Source: Candidatus Desulfofervidaceae bacterium (GTDB lineage: Bacteria > Desulfobacterota > Desulfofervidia > Desulfofervidales > Desulfofervidaceae). Taken from it: DNA of 64,000 bases. The position numbers and the translations under genes are program-made. The notes under the pieces were generated by a model. That model did not search any database. It was given only the letters and a program-made list of their open reading frames with translations, and was not told the origin of the DNA. The stretch lies in contig JAMOPI010000028.1 of NCBI GenBank assembly GCA_027064585.1, positions 62,001 through 126,000 on the forward strand. The letters are read 5' to 3'. Below are positions 9,005 through 16,772 of the stretch, in pieces (position 1 is the first letter of the stretch; the number at the start of each line of letters is the position of its first letter).

Positions 9005-9021
9005 TGTCAAGCAACTTGACA
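9005..9021. promoter_or_regulatory. Perfect inverted repeat in the divergent galU region, possible operator
   Basis: TGTCAAGCAACTTGACA is a 7-bp perfect inverted repeat with a 3-base centre. It lies 46 bp upstream of galU and 55 bp upstream of the membrane protein start at 9077. Symmetry and position suggest a dimeric regulator. The half-site order (GTCAA then TTGAC) is opposite to that of the palindrome at 45927. No regulator can be named. Confidence 0.4.
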
Positions 9022-9076
9022 GAAACAACACAATCCTTTAAAGCGTTTTAAAAACAGTTCACAAGGAGGAAAAGGG

Positions 9077-9592
9077 ATGTCGGCTTCAAGTGATATCCAA
9101 AAGGTAGGCATTCGGACTATTGGGCTTTTTTGGTCAATATTAGTACTTGTATTTGGATTTTCAGCCCAATTATTGGTTTATTTTCACAAACCTAATTTTA
9201 TTCCCTTAAACTTTTTGTTTATGATAGTCATTGGTTTTGGGTTTACCATTATTAGCCTCGCTAAGCAGTTTGAAAGTGGTATCTCTTTAACATCGCAAGA
9301 AAAACAATTATTAAGCATTTGGTTTTTAGTCGCTCTTAGTGCCCCTGTTTTTATTGCCGTCTTTTCTTTATACGAAACCGTCCAAGAATGCCGAGTTTGG
9401 ATGTTCTTTGTTGCCTTAGGTATGGTTCTTTCAGGCATTATACGTGAGGCCAAAGCAGATATCTTTTGGCTGCTTTTACCACTAACTGGCATTATATTGA
9501 CCTATATCTTTCCCCTTTACGCCTTTATCATCCTTGGGGTATGTATAGGACTAGCAGGTATTTTCTATACCCTTTGTTGTCTTTCTAGATGA
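9077..9592 (+). CDS. Hypothetical inner-membrane protein
   Basis: A 171-residue protein of unknown function with about five hydrophobic segments (roughly residues 15-35, 43-60, 80-100, 107-120 and 128-165) separated by short polar loops. A good AAGGAGG site precedes the ATG. Its stop overlaps the start of the following UvrA-like gene (ATGA), so the two are translationally coupled. No catalytic motif is visible. The coupling hints at a shared role, but nothing in the sequence shows what it is. Confidence 0.75.
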   Translation: MSASSDIQKVGIRTIGLFWSILVLVFGFSAQLLVYFHKPNFIPLNFLFMIVIGFGFTIISLAKQFESGISLTSQEKQLLSIWFLVALSAPVFIAVFSLYETVQECRVWMFFVALGMVLSGIIREAKADIFWLLLPLTGIILTYIFPLYAFIILGVCIGLAGIFYTLCCLSR

Positions 9593-11976
9593 AGAAAAGT
9601 TCCTGGGTTGTTATTAAAGGGGCCTCTGAACACAATTTAAAGAGTATTGATGTCTCCTTTCCCAAGCATAAACTGGTCGTTATTACTGGTGTAAGTGGGT
9701 CAGGCAAATCAAGCCTGGCCTTTGATGTACTTTATAAAGAGGCCCAAAGGCGTTACTTAAGCGTCTTTATTCCGCAAATAAAAAACTCTACTGTCACTTT
9801 TACCCAGCCGAAGGTAGCCTCCATCCAGGGAATTTCTCCAGCCGTGATGCTTAAACAATACCTTCCCCCTTCCTCGCCTCGGTCTACCCTAGGTACGTTA
9901 ACAGAGGCCTATGATCTCTTGCGCCTTCTATATGCCAAGGTAGGCACGCCTTATTGTCCTTTTTGCCAAAGGCCTGTATCGGTCTTGACCACCTCGGAAA
10001 TCTTCTCAGCCCTTTTTGCCTTACCCGAAGGAACAAGGCTTATACTTCTAGCCCCGATAGAAATTAAAAGCGAAGACTGGTGGAAAGAGTATCTTAAAAA
10101 TGGGTTTATCCGGGCAAGGATAAATAGAGAAATATATGATCTTTCTACCGAAACACCACCTTCAGGAATAAAAGAAGCCGAAATTGTCATTGACCGGTTG
10201 ATTATGAAAAAAACAATTAAAGGCCGCCTTCTTGATTCGGTAGAGCTTGCTCTAAAGGTAGGCAAGGGTTGTCTTAAGGTAATCATTCCAGACAACAAGG
10301 AGTTATTTTTTTGCCTCAAGCCTATATGTCCTCAGTGTAAAATTGATCTTCCTGCTTTAATTCCTGTCCTTTTCTCTTTTAACTCTCCCTTAGGTGCCTG
10401 CCCTGTCTGTCATGGCCTTGGCAAAAAGAATGGAGATATCTGTCCTGCCTGTCAGGGGAAACGATTAAAAAAAGAGGCCTTAAGTGTTAAAATAAAGGGA
10501 AAGGATATCGCCGAGGTAAGTGCCTTTCCTTTAAAAGAACTTTTGACCTTTTTAGATCATCTCTCTTTACCATTTTCTAAGCAGCTTATTGCCACTCCTA
10601 TTATTTCTGCCCTTAAAGAACGCATCGCCCCGCTAATAGATATTGGCCTTGGTTATCTTTCCCTTGATTATCCTATCTCCCAGCTTTCTACCGGTGAATA
10701 TAAACGGCTTTTGCTAGCACAGTGTCTTAACCATAAATTAAGCGATGTGCTCTTTATTTTAGACGAACCTTCTACCGGACTTCACCCTCAAGAGATATCT
10801 TGTATTTTGAAGGCTATGCAAGACCTAAAAAACTTAGGTAACACTGTCCTTGTAGTTGAACACAGTTTAGAATTTATAAAAAAGGCTGATTATGTCATAG
10901 AATTAGGTCCAGGGGCTGGAAGAGAAGGAGGCAAACTCATTTTTGCTGGAACCGCACAAGAGTTACTAAAAACCCGTACTCTAACTGCTCAATATCTAAC
11001 TGGCCAAAAAAAGTTTTATCACCGGCAAAGACAATTTTCTGCTACAAACTGGTTAACCTTTACAGGCTTACAGGTAAAAAACTTAAAACAGGTGAACATA
11101 AAATTTCCTCTAAACCGGCTTAGCTGCGTATATGGAGTAAGTGGAAGCGGAAAGTCGGCTTTAGTAATGGATGCTATTTATCCTGTCCTCAAAAACCTTT
11201 TGGCTAAAAGAGATCTCCCTTTTTCTATTCAGGCAAAAGGCCATGAAATGATAAAACAAGTAGTAGCAGTGGACGCCAGACCCATAGGCAGATTAAAACG
11301 GGCCAATGTGGCCACCTTTACAGGCGTATTTGCCTATATTAGAAAATTATTTGCCTGTCTGCCTGAGGCCAGGGCCAGGGGATATACCGCCGAACGGTTT
11401 AGTTTTAACGCTAAGAGTGGACGATGTGAAGTCTGTCAAGGCGAAGGAAAGATCAAAATAGAAATGCCCCCTTTGCCAGCGGTATATCTAACCTGCGAGG
11501 TCTGTCAGGGGAAACGGTTTAAGCCAGAAGTTTTAGAAATAAAGTTTAAGGGAAAAAACATTGCCGACGTGCTGGAGATGACTGTCAGCGAGGCCCTTAG
11601 TTTCTTCCGCCATATTCCTTTTTTAAAAGAAAGGCTCTCTCTCCTTACGGAGGTAAACTTAGGCTACCTTTCTTTAGGTCAATCTCTATCTGCCCTTTCT
11701 GGAGGAGAACTACAAAGGCTTAAGCTGGCCAAGGGTCTGTACCTTAAGTCCACCAAGCCCACCCTTTATCTTCTAGACGAACCTACTATGGGCCTTCATC
11801 CCAAAGATATCAATCAATTACTGAAACTTCTGGACAAGCTTTTAGAAAAAGGCCACACAATCATCCTTATCAGTAACCACCCGGCCATAATAAAAACAGC
11901 CGATTACTTAGTAGAAATAGGGCCAGGCAGTGGAAAAGAAGGAGGAAAGGTATTAAGGGCAGACTGGAACAAATGA
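9589..11976 (+). CDS. UvrA-like twin ABC ATPase, short paralogue
   Basis: The family contains the damage-sensing subunit of nucleotide excision repair. At 795 residues this member is well short of the usual 940 or so. NBD1 has Walker A GVSGSGKSS and DEPSTGLHP, but its signature reads LSTGEYKR instead of LSGGE. NBD2 has GVSGSGKSA, intact LSGGELQRLKLA and DEPTMGLHP, while the H-loop is ISNHP rather than the usual IEHN. Zinc-finger cysteines are kept (CPFC/CPQC, CPVC/CPAC, CEVC/CEVC). The region between the first zinc module and the NBD1 signature is compact. It may not couple to UvrB normally. A longer paralogue lies at 21173. Confidence 0.85.
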   Translation: MKKSSWVVIKGASEHNLKSIDVSFPKHKLVVITGVSGSGKSSLAFDVLYKEAQRRYLSVFIPQIKNSTVTFTQPKVASIQGISPAVMLKQYLPPSSPRSTLGTLTEAYDLLRLLYAKVGTPYCPFCQRPVSVLTTSEIFSALFALPEGTRLILLAPIEIKSEDWWKEYLKNGFIRARINREIYDLSTETPPSGIKEAEIVIDRLIMKKTIKGRLLDSVELALKVGKGCLKVIIPDNKELFFCLKPICPQCKIDLPALIPVLFSFNSPLGACPVCHGLGKKNGDICPACQGKRLKKEALSVKIKGKDIAEVSAFPLKELLTFLDHLSLPFSKQLIATPIISALKERIAPLIDIGLGYLSLDYPISQLSTGEYKRLLLAQCLNHKLSDVLFILDEPSTGLHPQEISCILKAMQDLKNLGNTVLVVEHSLEFIKKADYVIELGPGAGREGGKLIFAGTAQELLKTRTLTAQYLTGQKKFYHRQRQFSATNWLTFTGLQVKNLKQVNIKFPLNRLSCVYGVSGSGKSALVMDAIYPVLKNLLAKRDLPFSIQAKGHEMIKQVVAVDARPIGRLKRANVATFTGVFAYIRKLFACLPEARARGYTAERFSFNAKSGRCEVCQGEGKIKIEMPPLPAVYLTCEVCQGKRFKPEVLEIKFKGKNIADVLEMTVSEALSFFRHIPFLKERLSLLTEVNLGYLSLGQSLSALSGGELQRLKLAKGLYLKSTKPTLYLLDEPTMGLHPKDINQLLKLLDKLLEKGHTIILISNHPAIIKTADYLVEIGPGSGKEGGKVLRADWNK

Positions 11977-12003
11977 AAAAGGGCCCCAGCGGGGCCCTTC
12001 TTA
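11977..12003. terminator. Bidirectional terminator between uvrA-like and atpE
   Basis: AAGGGCCCC-agc-GGGGCCCTT forms a very stable stem. On the minus strand it is followed by TTTTTC, a good terminator for the atp genes; on the plus strand it is followed by TTCTT. It lies between two convergent genes. Confidence 0.85.
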
Positions 12004-12013
12004 GTATATCCCT

Positions 12014-12367
12014 TTAAACAGGCAAGCCAAGGAACTTGGCAATCGGCTTGGCCATTGGGTAAGCGTAGAGCAAAATCAACTCAATAACCAAGGCATAAAT
12101 GACGAGAGACTCAATCATAGCCAGACCAATCAGCATGGTAACCGTAATCTTACCAGAAGCCTCAGGGTTCCGGGCGATACCTTCAACTGCACTCTTTACC
12201 GCCATACCCTGTCCAAAGGCACCACCGAAGGCAGCAATTGCGATACCAAAACCAGCTGCAAATACCGTAGTGACGAAAAAGCTCAAGTTTGCGCCACCAT
12301 CAGCCGCCAACGCCAAGCTAGCTACGCTTAAAAGTCCTGCTGTCAAGAAACCGACCTTCTTCCACAT
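12014..12367 (-). CDS. atpE: ATP synthase Fo subunit c
   Basis: Rotor-ring subunit of the F-type ATP synthase. The product is 117 residues, longer than the usual 80 or so because an N-terminal signal-like hydrophobic segment ends in LALAAD (about residues 5-23). Two membrane helices follow. The ion-binding glutamate is E86 in [10 protein letters not shown]53 (FGQGM), S87 and Y91 stand at the spacing of the sodium ligands Q32/E65/S66/Y70 of Ilyobacter tartaricus, but the Thr67 equivalent is Leu88. It is last in atpZ-I-B-E; the F1 genes are elsewhere, as in many Desulfobacterota. Confidence 0.95.
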   Translation of the reverse strand: MWKKVGFLTAGLLSVASLALAADGGANLSFFVTTVFAAGFGIAIAAFGGAFGQGMAVKSAVEGIARNPEASGKITVTMLIGLAMIESLVIYALVIELILLYAYPMAKPIAKFLGLPV

Positions 12368-12417
12368 AGCCTTTCACCTCCTTACTTAATTTTTTGATAC
12401 GAACGGCCTTCTTCCGC

Positions 12418-13110
12418 TTAATGTGCTTCTTCAATGGCACCAGCAAAATACATCATGGTTAACAAGGTAAAGATAAATGCCTGCACAAAGTCAGCAAAAA
12501 TAAACAGAAACATCATTGGAAGTGGCGCTAAGAACGCACCAGCTAAAAAGAACAGAATGGCCAACACTAAATCTTCAGCCAAGATATTTCCAAACAAACG
12601 AAAGGTAAGAGAGAGAACCCTTGCTAAATGCCCAATTACTTCAATCGGGAAAAACAATGGGATCAGCCAAGGAATAGGACCCAAGAAATGTTTAATATAA
12701 CCTACGCCGTGAAATTTTACACCAATGTAATGTGTCATAAAAAAGCTTACAAGGGCACAGGAAAGAGTAGTATTTAAATTGGCTGTAGGAGAGTACATCC
12801 CTGGCATCAATCCGGAAATATTACAGAGGAAGATATATAAAAATAGGGTCGCAATAATAGGAAACGCAAACTTCCCTTCCTCTCCCATCACATCTACCAT
12901 AAAATTCTCAATACCTTCTATGACCATTTCTAAAAAAGTTTGCAACCTTGTAGGCCTAAATGGATGCACCTTACCTCTAACTAATAGCGCTATTCCTATC
13001 AACACGATCATCACAAGCCAACTGTACACAACATGCGGATAATGTTCGGCAAAACTTCCCAAACCTATCTTTTCAAAAAGCAAAGTAAGGAATAGGACGG
13101 GTTCTTTCAT
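12418..13110 (-). CDS. atpB: ATP synthase Fo subunit a
   Basis: Stator channel subunit that carries ions to and from the c-ring. The 230-residue protein has five to six membrane helices. The essential arginine lies in the helix reading ARVLSLTFRLFGNILAEDLVL, next to the conserved GN motif. It sits two bases downstream of atpI and upstream of atpE in the standard Fo order. Confidence 0.94.
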   Translation of the reverse strand: MKEPVLFLTLLFEKIGLGSFAEHYPHVVYSWLVMIVLIGIALLVRGKVHPFRPTRLQTFLEMVIEGIENFMVDVMGEEGKFAFPIIATLFLYIFLCNISGLMPGMYSPTANLNTTLSCALVSFFMTHYIGVKFHGVGYIKHFLGPIPWLIPLFFPIEVIGHLARVLSLTFRLFGNILAEDLVLAILFFLAGAFLAPLPMMFLFIFADFVQAFIFTLLTMMYFAGAIEEAH

Positions 13111-13112
13111 GT

Positions 13113-13499
13113 TTACCTCCTATTTAACACCAAACTTTTTATTTCCATTAATGCAATCATAAATAAATTTATAACCACCACTGAAAGTCCTAAAAGTAAG
13201 CCAAATACATCTACCCACTGGTACTTAAGCAAAACCGCCAAAATCACCCCTAGGACAAACAACCGCACCATACTTTCAAAAACAAGCCCCTTAGAGGTTT
13301 TATGAACAACAAGAAATTTAATTAAGGCCTTATGTAAAAAATGAAAGTTTATATTCGCTAAAATACCTCCCAACAAAAGACCCGTTGTAAAACGCCAGGG
13401 CATCCAAATGGAGGAAGCAATAACTAAACCTCCCAAAAGAAGCCAGCTCCGCCACTTAAGATCGGCCGGTATCTTTTCAAACTCTCCCTGCTCTAGCAT
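13113..13499 (-). CDS. atpI: ATP synthase assembly protein I
   Basis: Small membrane protein (128 residues) with four predicted helices, located between atpZ and atpB. AtpI proteins assist c-ring assembly. Sequence similarity within the family is low, so the call rests on size, topology and gene order. A TTTATNxxF-like NINFHFLHKALIKF segment separates the second and third helices. Confidence 0.8.
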   Translation of the reverse strand: MLEQGEFEKIPADLKWRSWLLLGGLVIASSIWMPWRFTTGLLLGGILANINFHFLHKALIKFLVVHKTSKGLVFESMVRLFVLGVILAVLLKYQWVDVFGLLLGLSVVVINLFMIALMEIKSLVLNRR

Positions 13500-13511
13500 C
13501 TAAATTCTTTA

Positions 13512-13763
13512 TTAAAGTCCTTTTTTCTTTTCTTCTCGCTGGATACGCCTCATAATAATAAAAACATTTCTAAAACCAGCAATGATACCAAACACCAAGA
13601 ATATTATCTTGAACCACGGGTGCGTTACCTTTAGCCATTTATCCAAATAATAACCTATACCAAAGCCAATAAAAATAGCAAAAACCAAGGCCAACCCGAC
13701 TTGGGTGGCCATAGCCGTCAATTTAAAAAAATCATGTAGGAATTCTTTTAGCTCTTTTAACAT
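13512..13763 (-). CDS. atpZ: AtpZ/AtpI-family small membrane protein
   Basis: 83 residues with two membrane helices (about 17-38 and 47-68). The signature GIGYYLDKWL followed by WFKIIFLVFGIIAGFRN is typical of the AtpZ family encoded ahead of atpI. Its exact role is unsettled; association with Fo and Mg/Ca transport have both been proposed. It is the first gene of the Fo cluster here. Confidence 0.85.
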   Translation of the reverse strand: MLKELKEFLHDFFKLTAMATQVGLALVFAIFIGFGIGYYLDKWLKVTHPWFKIIFLVFGIIAGFRNVFIIMRRIQREEKKKGL

Positions 13764-13817
13764 AAACTTGGTTCATCGCTGCAATGAGTATCATAATGTT
13801 GACCAAAAGTCAACCTT

Positions 13818-13994
13818 TTATTTTACTTCTTTACGACTATAAACGAAAAATTGGTCATCTTCAGACACAACCTTTGTTTCAAACCCAGCTTCTTTATATC
13901 TTTGAGCTACCTTCTTAGCCTCCTCTTCAGAGGCATAAATCTCTCCATCCCACATATATTTTTTGTCACCAAAGATTTTGGCTAAGGCCGGCAT
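13818..13994 (-). CDS. Small conserved-type hypothetical protein (58 residues)
   Basis: Reads MPALAKIFGDKKYMW and ends in SRKEVK. The middle alternates strands and a helix rich in Glu and Lys (YASEEEAKKVAQRYKEAGF), resembling small stand-alone folds with a helix between two strands. An excellent AAAGGAGGAAGG site precedes the ATG at 13994. It lies 54 bp upstream of atpZ in the same direction and may be co-transcribed. Function unknown. Confidence 0.65.
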   Translation of the reverse strand: MPALAKIFGDKKYMWDGEIYASEEEAKKVAQRYKEAGFETKVVSEDDQFFVYSRKEVK

Positions 13995-14048
13995 TCCTTC
14001 CTCCTTTATACAAAATATTATAAAAGCAGGCAAAGGAGAATTTGTCAA

Positions 14049-14223
14049 CCCAAAATCTGTGATTGTCGCACAAAAAATAGTTTAAGTGTCTTAAAATATA
14101 CCAATTTTTTTTAAGATAGCTTTCACCTAAATGGTGAAAAGATTACTTGAAGAAAAAATGTAATTTTTTTGCCTAAATTAAGATACTTGCGTTAACCATC
14201 AAAAATCAATCGCGGATTTTGGG
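14049..14223 (-). repeat. Hairpin repeat copy C (internally deleted)
   Basis: At 175 bp this is the shortest copy with both ends: CCCAAAATCTGTGATTG at 14049-14065 and CAATCGCGGATTTTGGG at 14207-14223. The small TTTCACCtaaatGGTGAAA hairpin near the left end is kept, as in F and H, but both GC-rich hairpins are missing. The flanks are TTGTCAA on the left and TGTCAAG on the right, a possible 6-bp target duplication (TGTCAA). It ends 72 bp before the nifS-type gene. Confidence 0.8.
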
Positions 14224-14295
14224 TGTCAAGAAAAACTTGCAAGAAAAATTTAAAATGCCATAATTTGGTATAAATAAAAAATAAGGAGTAAAGCC

Positions 14296-15420
14296 ATGAT
14301 TTATTTGGATTATAATGCTACTACCCCTATTCATCCAAAGGTAAAGGAGGCCATGCTTCCGTTTCTAGAAGAAAAGTTTGGTAATCCCAGTTGTAGTTAT
14401 GCCTTGGGGAAAGAGGCCAAAAGGGCAGTAGAAACAGCCAGACAGCAGGTAGCTAATTTTATTAACGCCCAGCCAGAGGAAATTATCTTTACCAGTGGGG
14501 GGACGGAAAGCAATAATACTGTTTTTAAGGGTGTTCTTTGGGTATTAAAGGAAAAAGGACGGCATGTAATCACCACCCAAATTGAACATCCTTCGGTGTT
14601 AAATCCAGCCTTATTTATGGAATCATTGGGATTTGAAGTTAGTCTTGTTCCTCCTAACAAAGATGGATTGATAGAGCCTGAGGTGATCAAAAGATACCTT
14701 AGGGGAGATACAGTCCTCATCTCTGTTATGCATGCCAATAATGAAACCGGCACTATTCAACCCATTGCTGAAATTTCTAAAATTGCCAAAGAATATGGGA
14801 TTATCTTTCATACTGATGCTGCCCAAAGCTTAGGAAAAATTGAAGTAAATGTAGAAAAATTAGGAGTGGATTTATTGACCATTGCTGGACATAAACTTTA
14901 TGCCCCTAAGGGTATTGGCGGCCTCTATATACGTAAGGGGACACCTTTTTCACCTTTTATGCATGGCGCAGGCCAGGAAATAGCTAAACGGGCAGGCACG
15001 GAAAATATAGCCTATATTGTTGGTTTAGGGAAGGCGTGTGAGATTTTAAGGGAAAAACTTAAAGGTAAAGAGAATTTACATTTGGCCAAATTGCGAGATA
15101 GGCTTTGGAAAGGCATAAAAGATTTAGAGGTGGTGCGTTTTGGCCATCCTGAACACTGCCTACCCAATACCCTTTTTGTTGGCTTTAAAGGGCTTAGCGG
15201 AGAAAAAGTCCTTAAGGCCATGCCTGAAATTTGTGCTTCTACCGGGGCAGCTTGCCACAGTGGACAGGTAAACCTTTCTCATGTCCTTTCAGCCATGGGG
15301 GTTGCGCCAGAGTTAGGAAAAGGGGCCGTGCGTTTTAGTGTAGGTTATCCTACCACCGAAGAAGAAGTAGAAAAGGCCATTGAAATTATTAAAGAAACCA
15401 TAGCCAAACTTAAATCATAA
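14296..15420 (+). CDS. nifS: Cysteine desulfurase, NifS/IscS type
   Basis: PLP enzyme that takes sulfur from cysteine for Fe-S clusters and thio-cofactors. The 374-residue protein starts YLDYNATTP, has FTSGGTESNN, the PLP lysine in TIAGHKLYAPKG (about residue 203) and the mobile active-site cysteine in ASTGAACHSG (about residue 319). AAGGAGT precedes the ATG. No IscU-type scaffold gene is adjacent, so its partner is unknown. Its end overlaps the convergent prenyltransferase gene by 11 bp. Confidence 0.93.
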   Translation: MIYLDYNATTPIHPKVKEAMLPFLEEKFGNPSCSYALGKEAKRAVETARQQVANFINAQPEEIIFTSGGTESNNTVFKGVLWVLKEKGRHVITTQIEHPSVLNPALFMESLGFEVSLVPPNKDGLIEPEVIKRYLRGDTVLISVMHANNETGTIQPIAEISKIAKEYGIIFHTDAAQSLGKIEVNVEKLGVDLLTIAGHKLYAPKGIGGLYIRKGTPFSPFMHGAGQEIAKRAGTENIAYIVGLGKACEILREKLKGKENLHLAKLRDRLWKGIKDLEVVRFGHPEHCLPNTLFVGFKGLSGEKVLKAMPEICASTGAACHSGQVNLSHVLSAMGVAPELGKGAVRFSVGYPTTEEEVEKAIEIIKETIAKLKS

Positions 15421-16261
15421 CGCCAAGAATAACAAGGAAAAACATTAATATAGACACAACTCCGTTCAAGGTAAAAAAGGCCATATTGATACGGGAAAAA
15501 TCATTGGGCTTGACCAGAAGGTGTTCACCAATAAGGAGAAAAGCAATTATTGTTAAGCCATAAAAATAGACTGGCTTCAAGTGAGCCGTTTCCCCAGCGA
15601 AGTAAAAACAAATAATGGTAAGAAGATGAAAAAGTGTAGAGATATGTAAGGCTTTTTTAATCCCGAATTTTACCGGAATAGAATGTAATCCCTCCTTTTT
15701 ATCAAATTCATAGTCAAGACAACTGTAAAGGATATCAAAGCCTGCTACCCAAAGGGCAACGCCCATCAATAGCCAAAGGGGCGTCGCCGTAAAGACTGGT
15801 TTGACCGCCAGCCAACCGCCTAAAGGGGCAAGACCATCAGCAATACCTAAGATTAAATGAGAAAGCCAGGTAAAGCGTTTGGTGTAGGAATAGCCCATGA
15901 CGATAAAAAGGGCGATGGGTGATAGATAAAAGACCAGCCGGTTTAAACAATAAGTAGAAACAAAAAAGACAAGCACCCAAAAGAGAATAAAGCCATGCAC
16001 CCATTGGGGCGTAAGGAGACCTTTAGGGAGATGGCGGTCTTTTGTTCTGGGGTTTTTGGCATCTATTTCCCTGTCCACCAAGCGGTTAAAGGCCATGGCC
16101 GCACTGCGAGCACTGACCATTGCCACCAAGATCCAAAACAACTTGCTCGCCGGCGGCACCCCGCCTTGGGCCAAAAAGGCTCCGATAAAGGCAAAGGGTA
16201 AGGCAAAAATGCTATGTTCAAATTTGATCATCTCCAGAGCAAGTTTAATTTTTCGCCACAT
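15410..16261 (-). CDS. mqnP: UbiA-family prenyltransferase, probable menaquinone (MqnP) enzyme
   Basis: Integral-membrane prenyltransferase of about 284 residues with eight or so helices. It has the two Asp-rich motifs of the family: NRLVDREIDAKNPRTKDR near residue 62 and DILYSCLDYEFDKKEG near residue 185. With mqnB and mqnD in the window, prenylation of 1,4-dihydroxy-6-naphthoate is more likely than ubiquinone synthesis. The ATG at 16261 has GGAGG nine bases upstream; an in-frame TTG three codons earlier would sit directly against that site. The substrate is an inference. Confidence 0.82.
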   Translation of the reverse strand: MWRKIKLALEMIKFEHSIFALPFAFIGAFLAQGGVPPASKLFWILVAMVSARSAAMAFNRLVDREIDAKNPRTKDRHLPKGLLTPQWVHGFILFWVLVFFVSTYCLNRLVFYLSPIALFIVMGYSYTKRFTWLSHLILGIADGLAPLGGWLAVKPVFTATPLWLLMGVALWVAGFDILYSCLDYEFDKKEGLHSIPVKFGIKKALHISTLFHLLTIICFYFAGETAHLKPVYFYGLTIIAFLLIGEHLLVKPNDFSRINMAFFTLNGVVSILMFFLVILGVMI

Positions 16262-16431
16262 AAAACCCAACCTCCAGGGATTCAGCTTTTAAAGTTCTCT
16301 TTCCTTTTCAACCTCTGCAATTTCTTTTACATTCTACCTGTAATTTCAAGTACATTCTTCACATATCCTAATACCTTTTTGGCAAATACCTGTCAAATTG
16401 AAAGGCAAAATTTTAAATTGTTTTATGAGGC

Positions 16432-16596
16432 GGTTTGAAAATTGTTGGTCTTTCTGTTTTTTAATAAGTTATATACCAAGACCTGGCTTATACAGTGTCA
16501 AGGATTTTCACTCAGTGCTCCCTTCGGACTTGGCTTTGACAGATGAGCGATGGGAGGCACTATAATTGTAATTGGGTTTTGAAGAAAAAGGTCTCC
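16432..16596 (+). repeat. Hairpin repeat copy D (second subfamily, degenerate)
   Basis: 165 bp beginning GGTTTGAAAATTGTTGG and ending GAAAAAGGTCTCC. Both ends are near-matches to the reverse complement of copy A. The core has one weakened hairpin (TGTCAAGGATTTTCACTC...GGCTTTGACA) and the block CACTATAATTGTAATTGGG. With A it defines a second set of boundaries for the same core. It is 177 bp upstream of the phoH start. Confidence 0.65.
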
Positions 16597-16724
16597 CCAG
16601 ATTTATTACCGCTTAAAAATTTAAAGCCTTACCCCAAATATAGAAACCTTATGCCTTGTAAGGATAAACTCCAGCGCTACATTTCCCCGATTGCATCTCA
16701 AGGGACAGTGTGGTATATGTTAAT

Positions 16725-16766
16725 GGGCTTTTGGCAGAAAGCCCCCTTAATTTTTTATTAAGGAGG
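16725..16766 (+). promoter_or_regulatory. Tandem hairpins upstream of phoH, the second hiding the ribosome-binding site
   Basis: GGGCTTT-tggcag-AAAGCCC (16725-16744) is directly followed by CCTTAAT-ttttt-ATTAAGG (16745-16763). The second hairpin includes the AAGG of the AAGGAGG site (16760-16766) used by the phoH start at 16773. The first hairpin followed by CCTTAATTTTTTATT also resembles an intrinsic terminator. Together they could form an attenuator or temperature-sensitive switch at the end of a leader beginning after copy D. No known riboswitch class is recognised in 16600-16720. Confidence 0.5.
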
Positions 16767-16772
16767 TAAAAT

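Noticed and set aside
9192-9492. Minus-strand frame within the 171-residue membrane protein gene
   Set aside because: Antisense to a gene with a good ribosome-binding site and coupled neighbour.
12434-13042. Plus-strand open frames across atpB
   Set aside because: Antisense shadows of a well-supported membrane protein; composition fits the complement of atpB codons.
16543-16761. A 72-codon open frame before phoH
   Set aside because: It begins inside repeat copy D and crosses the paired hairpins; no ribosome-binding site and odd composition.
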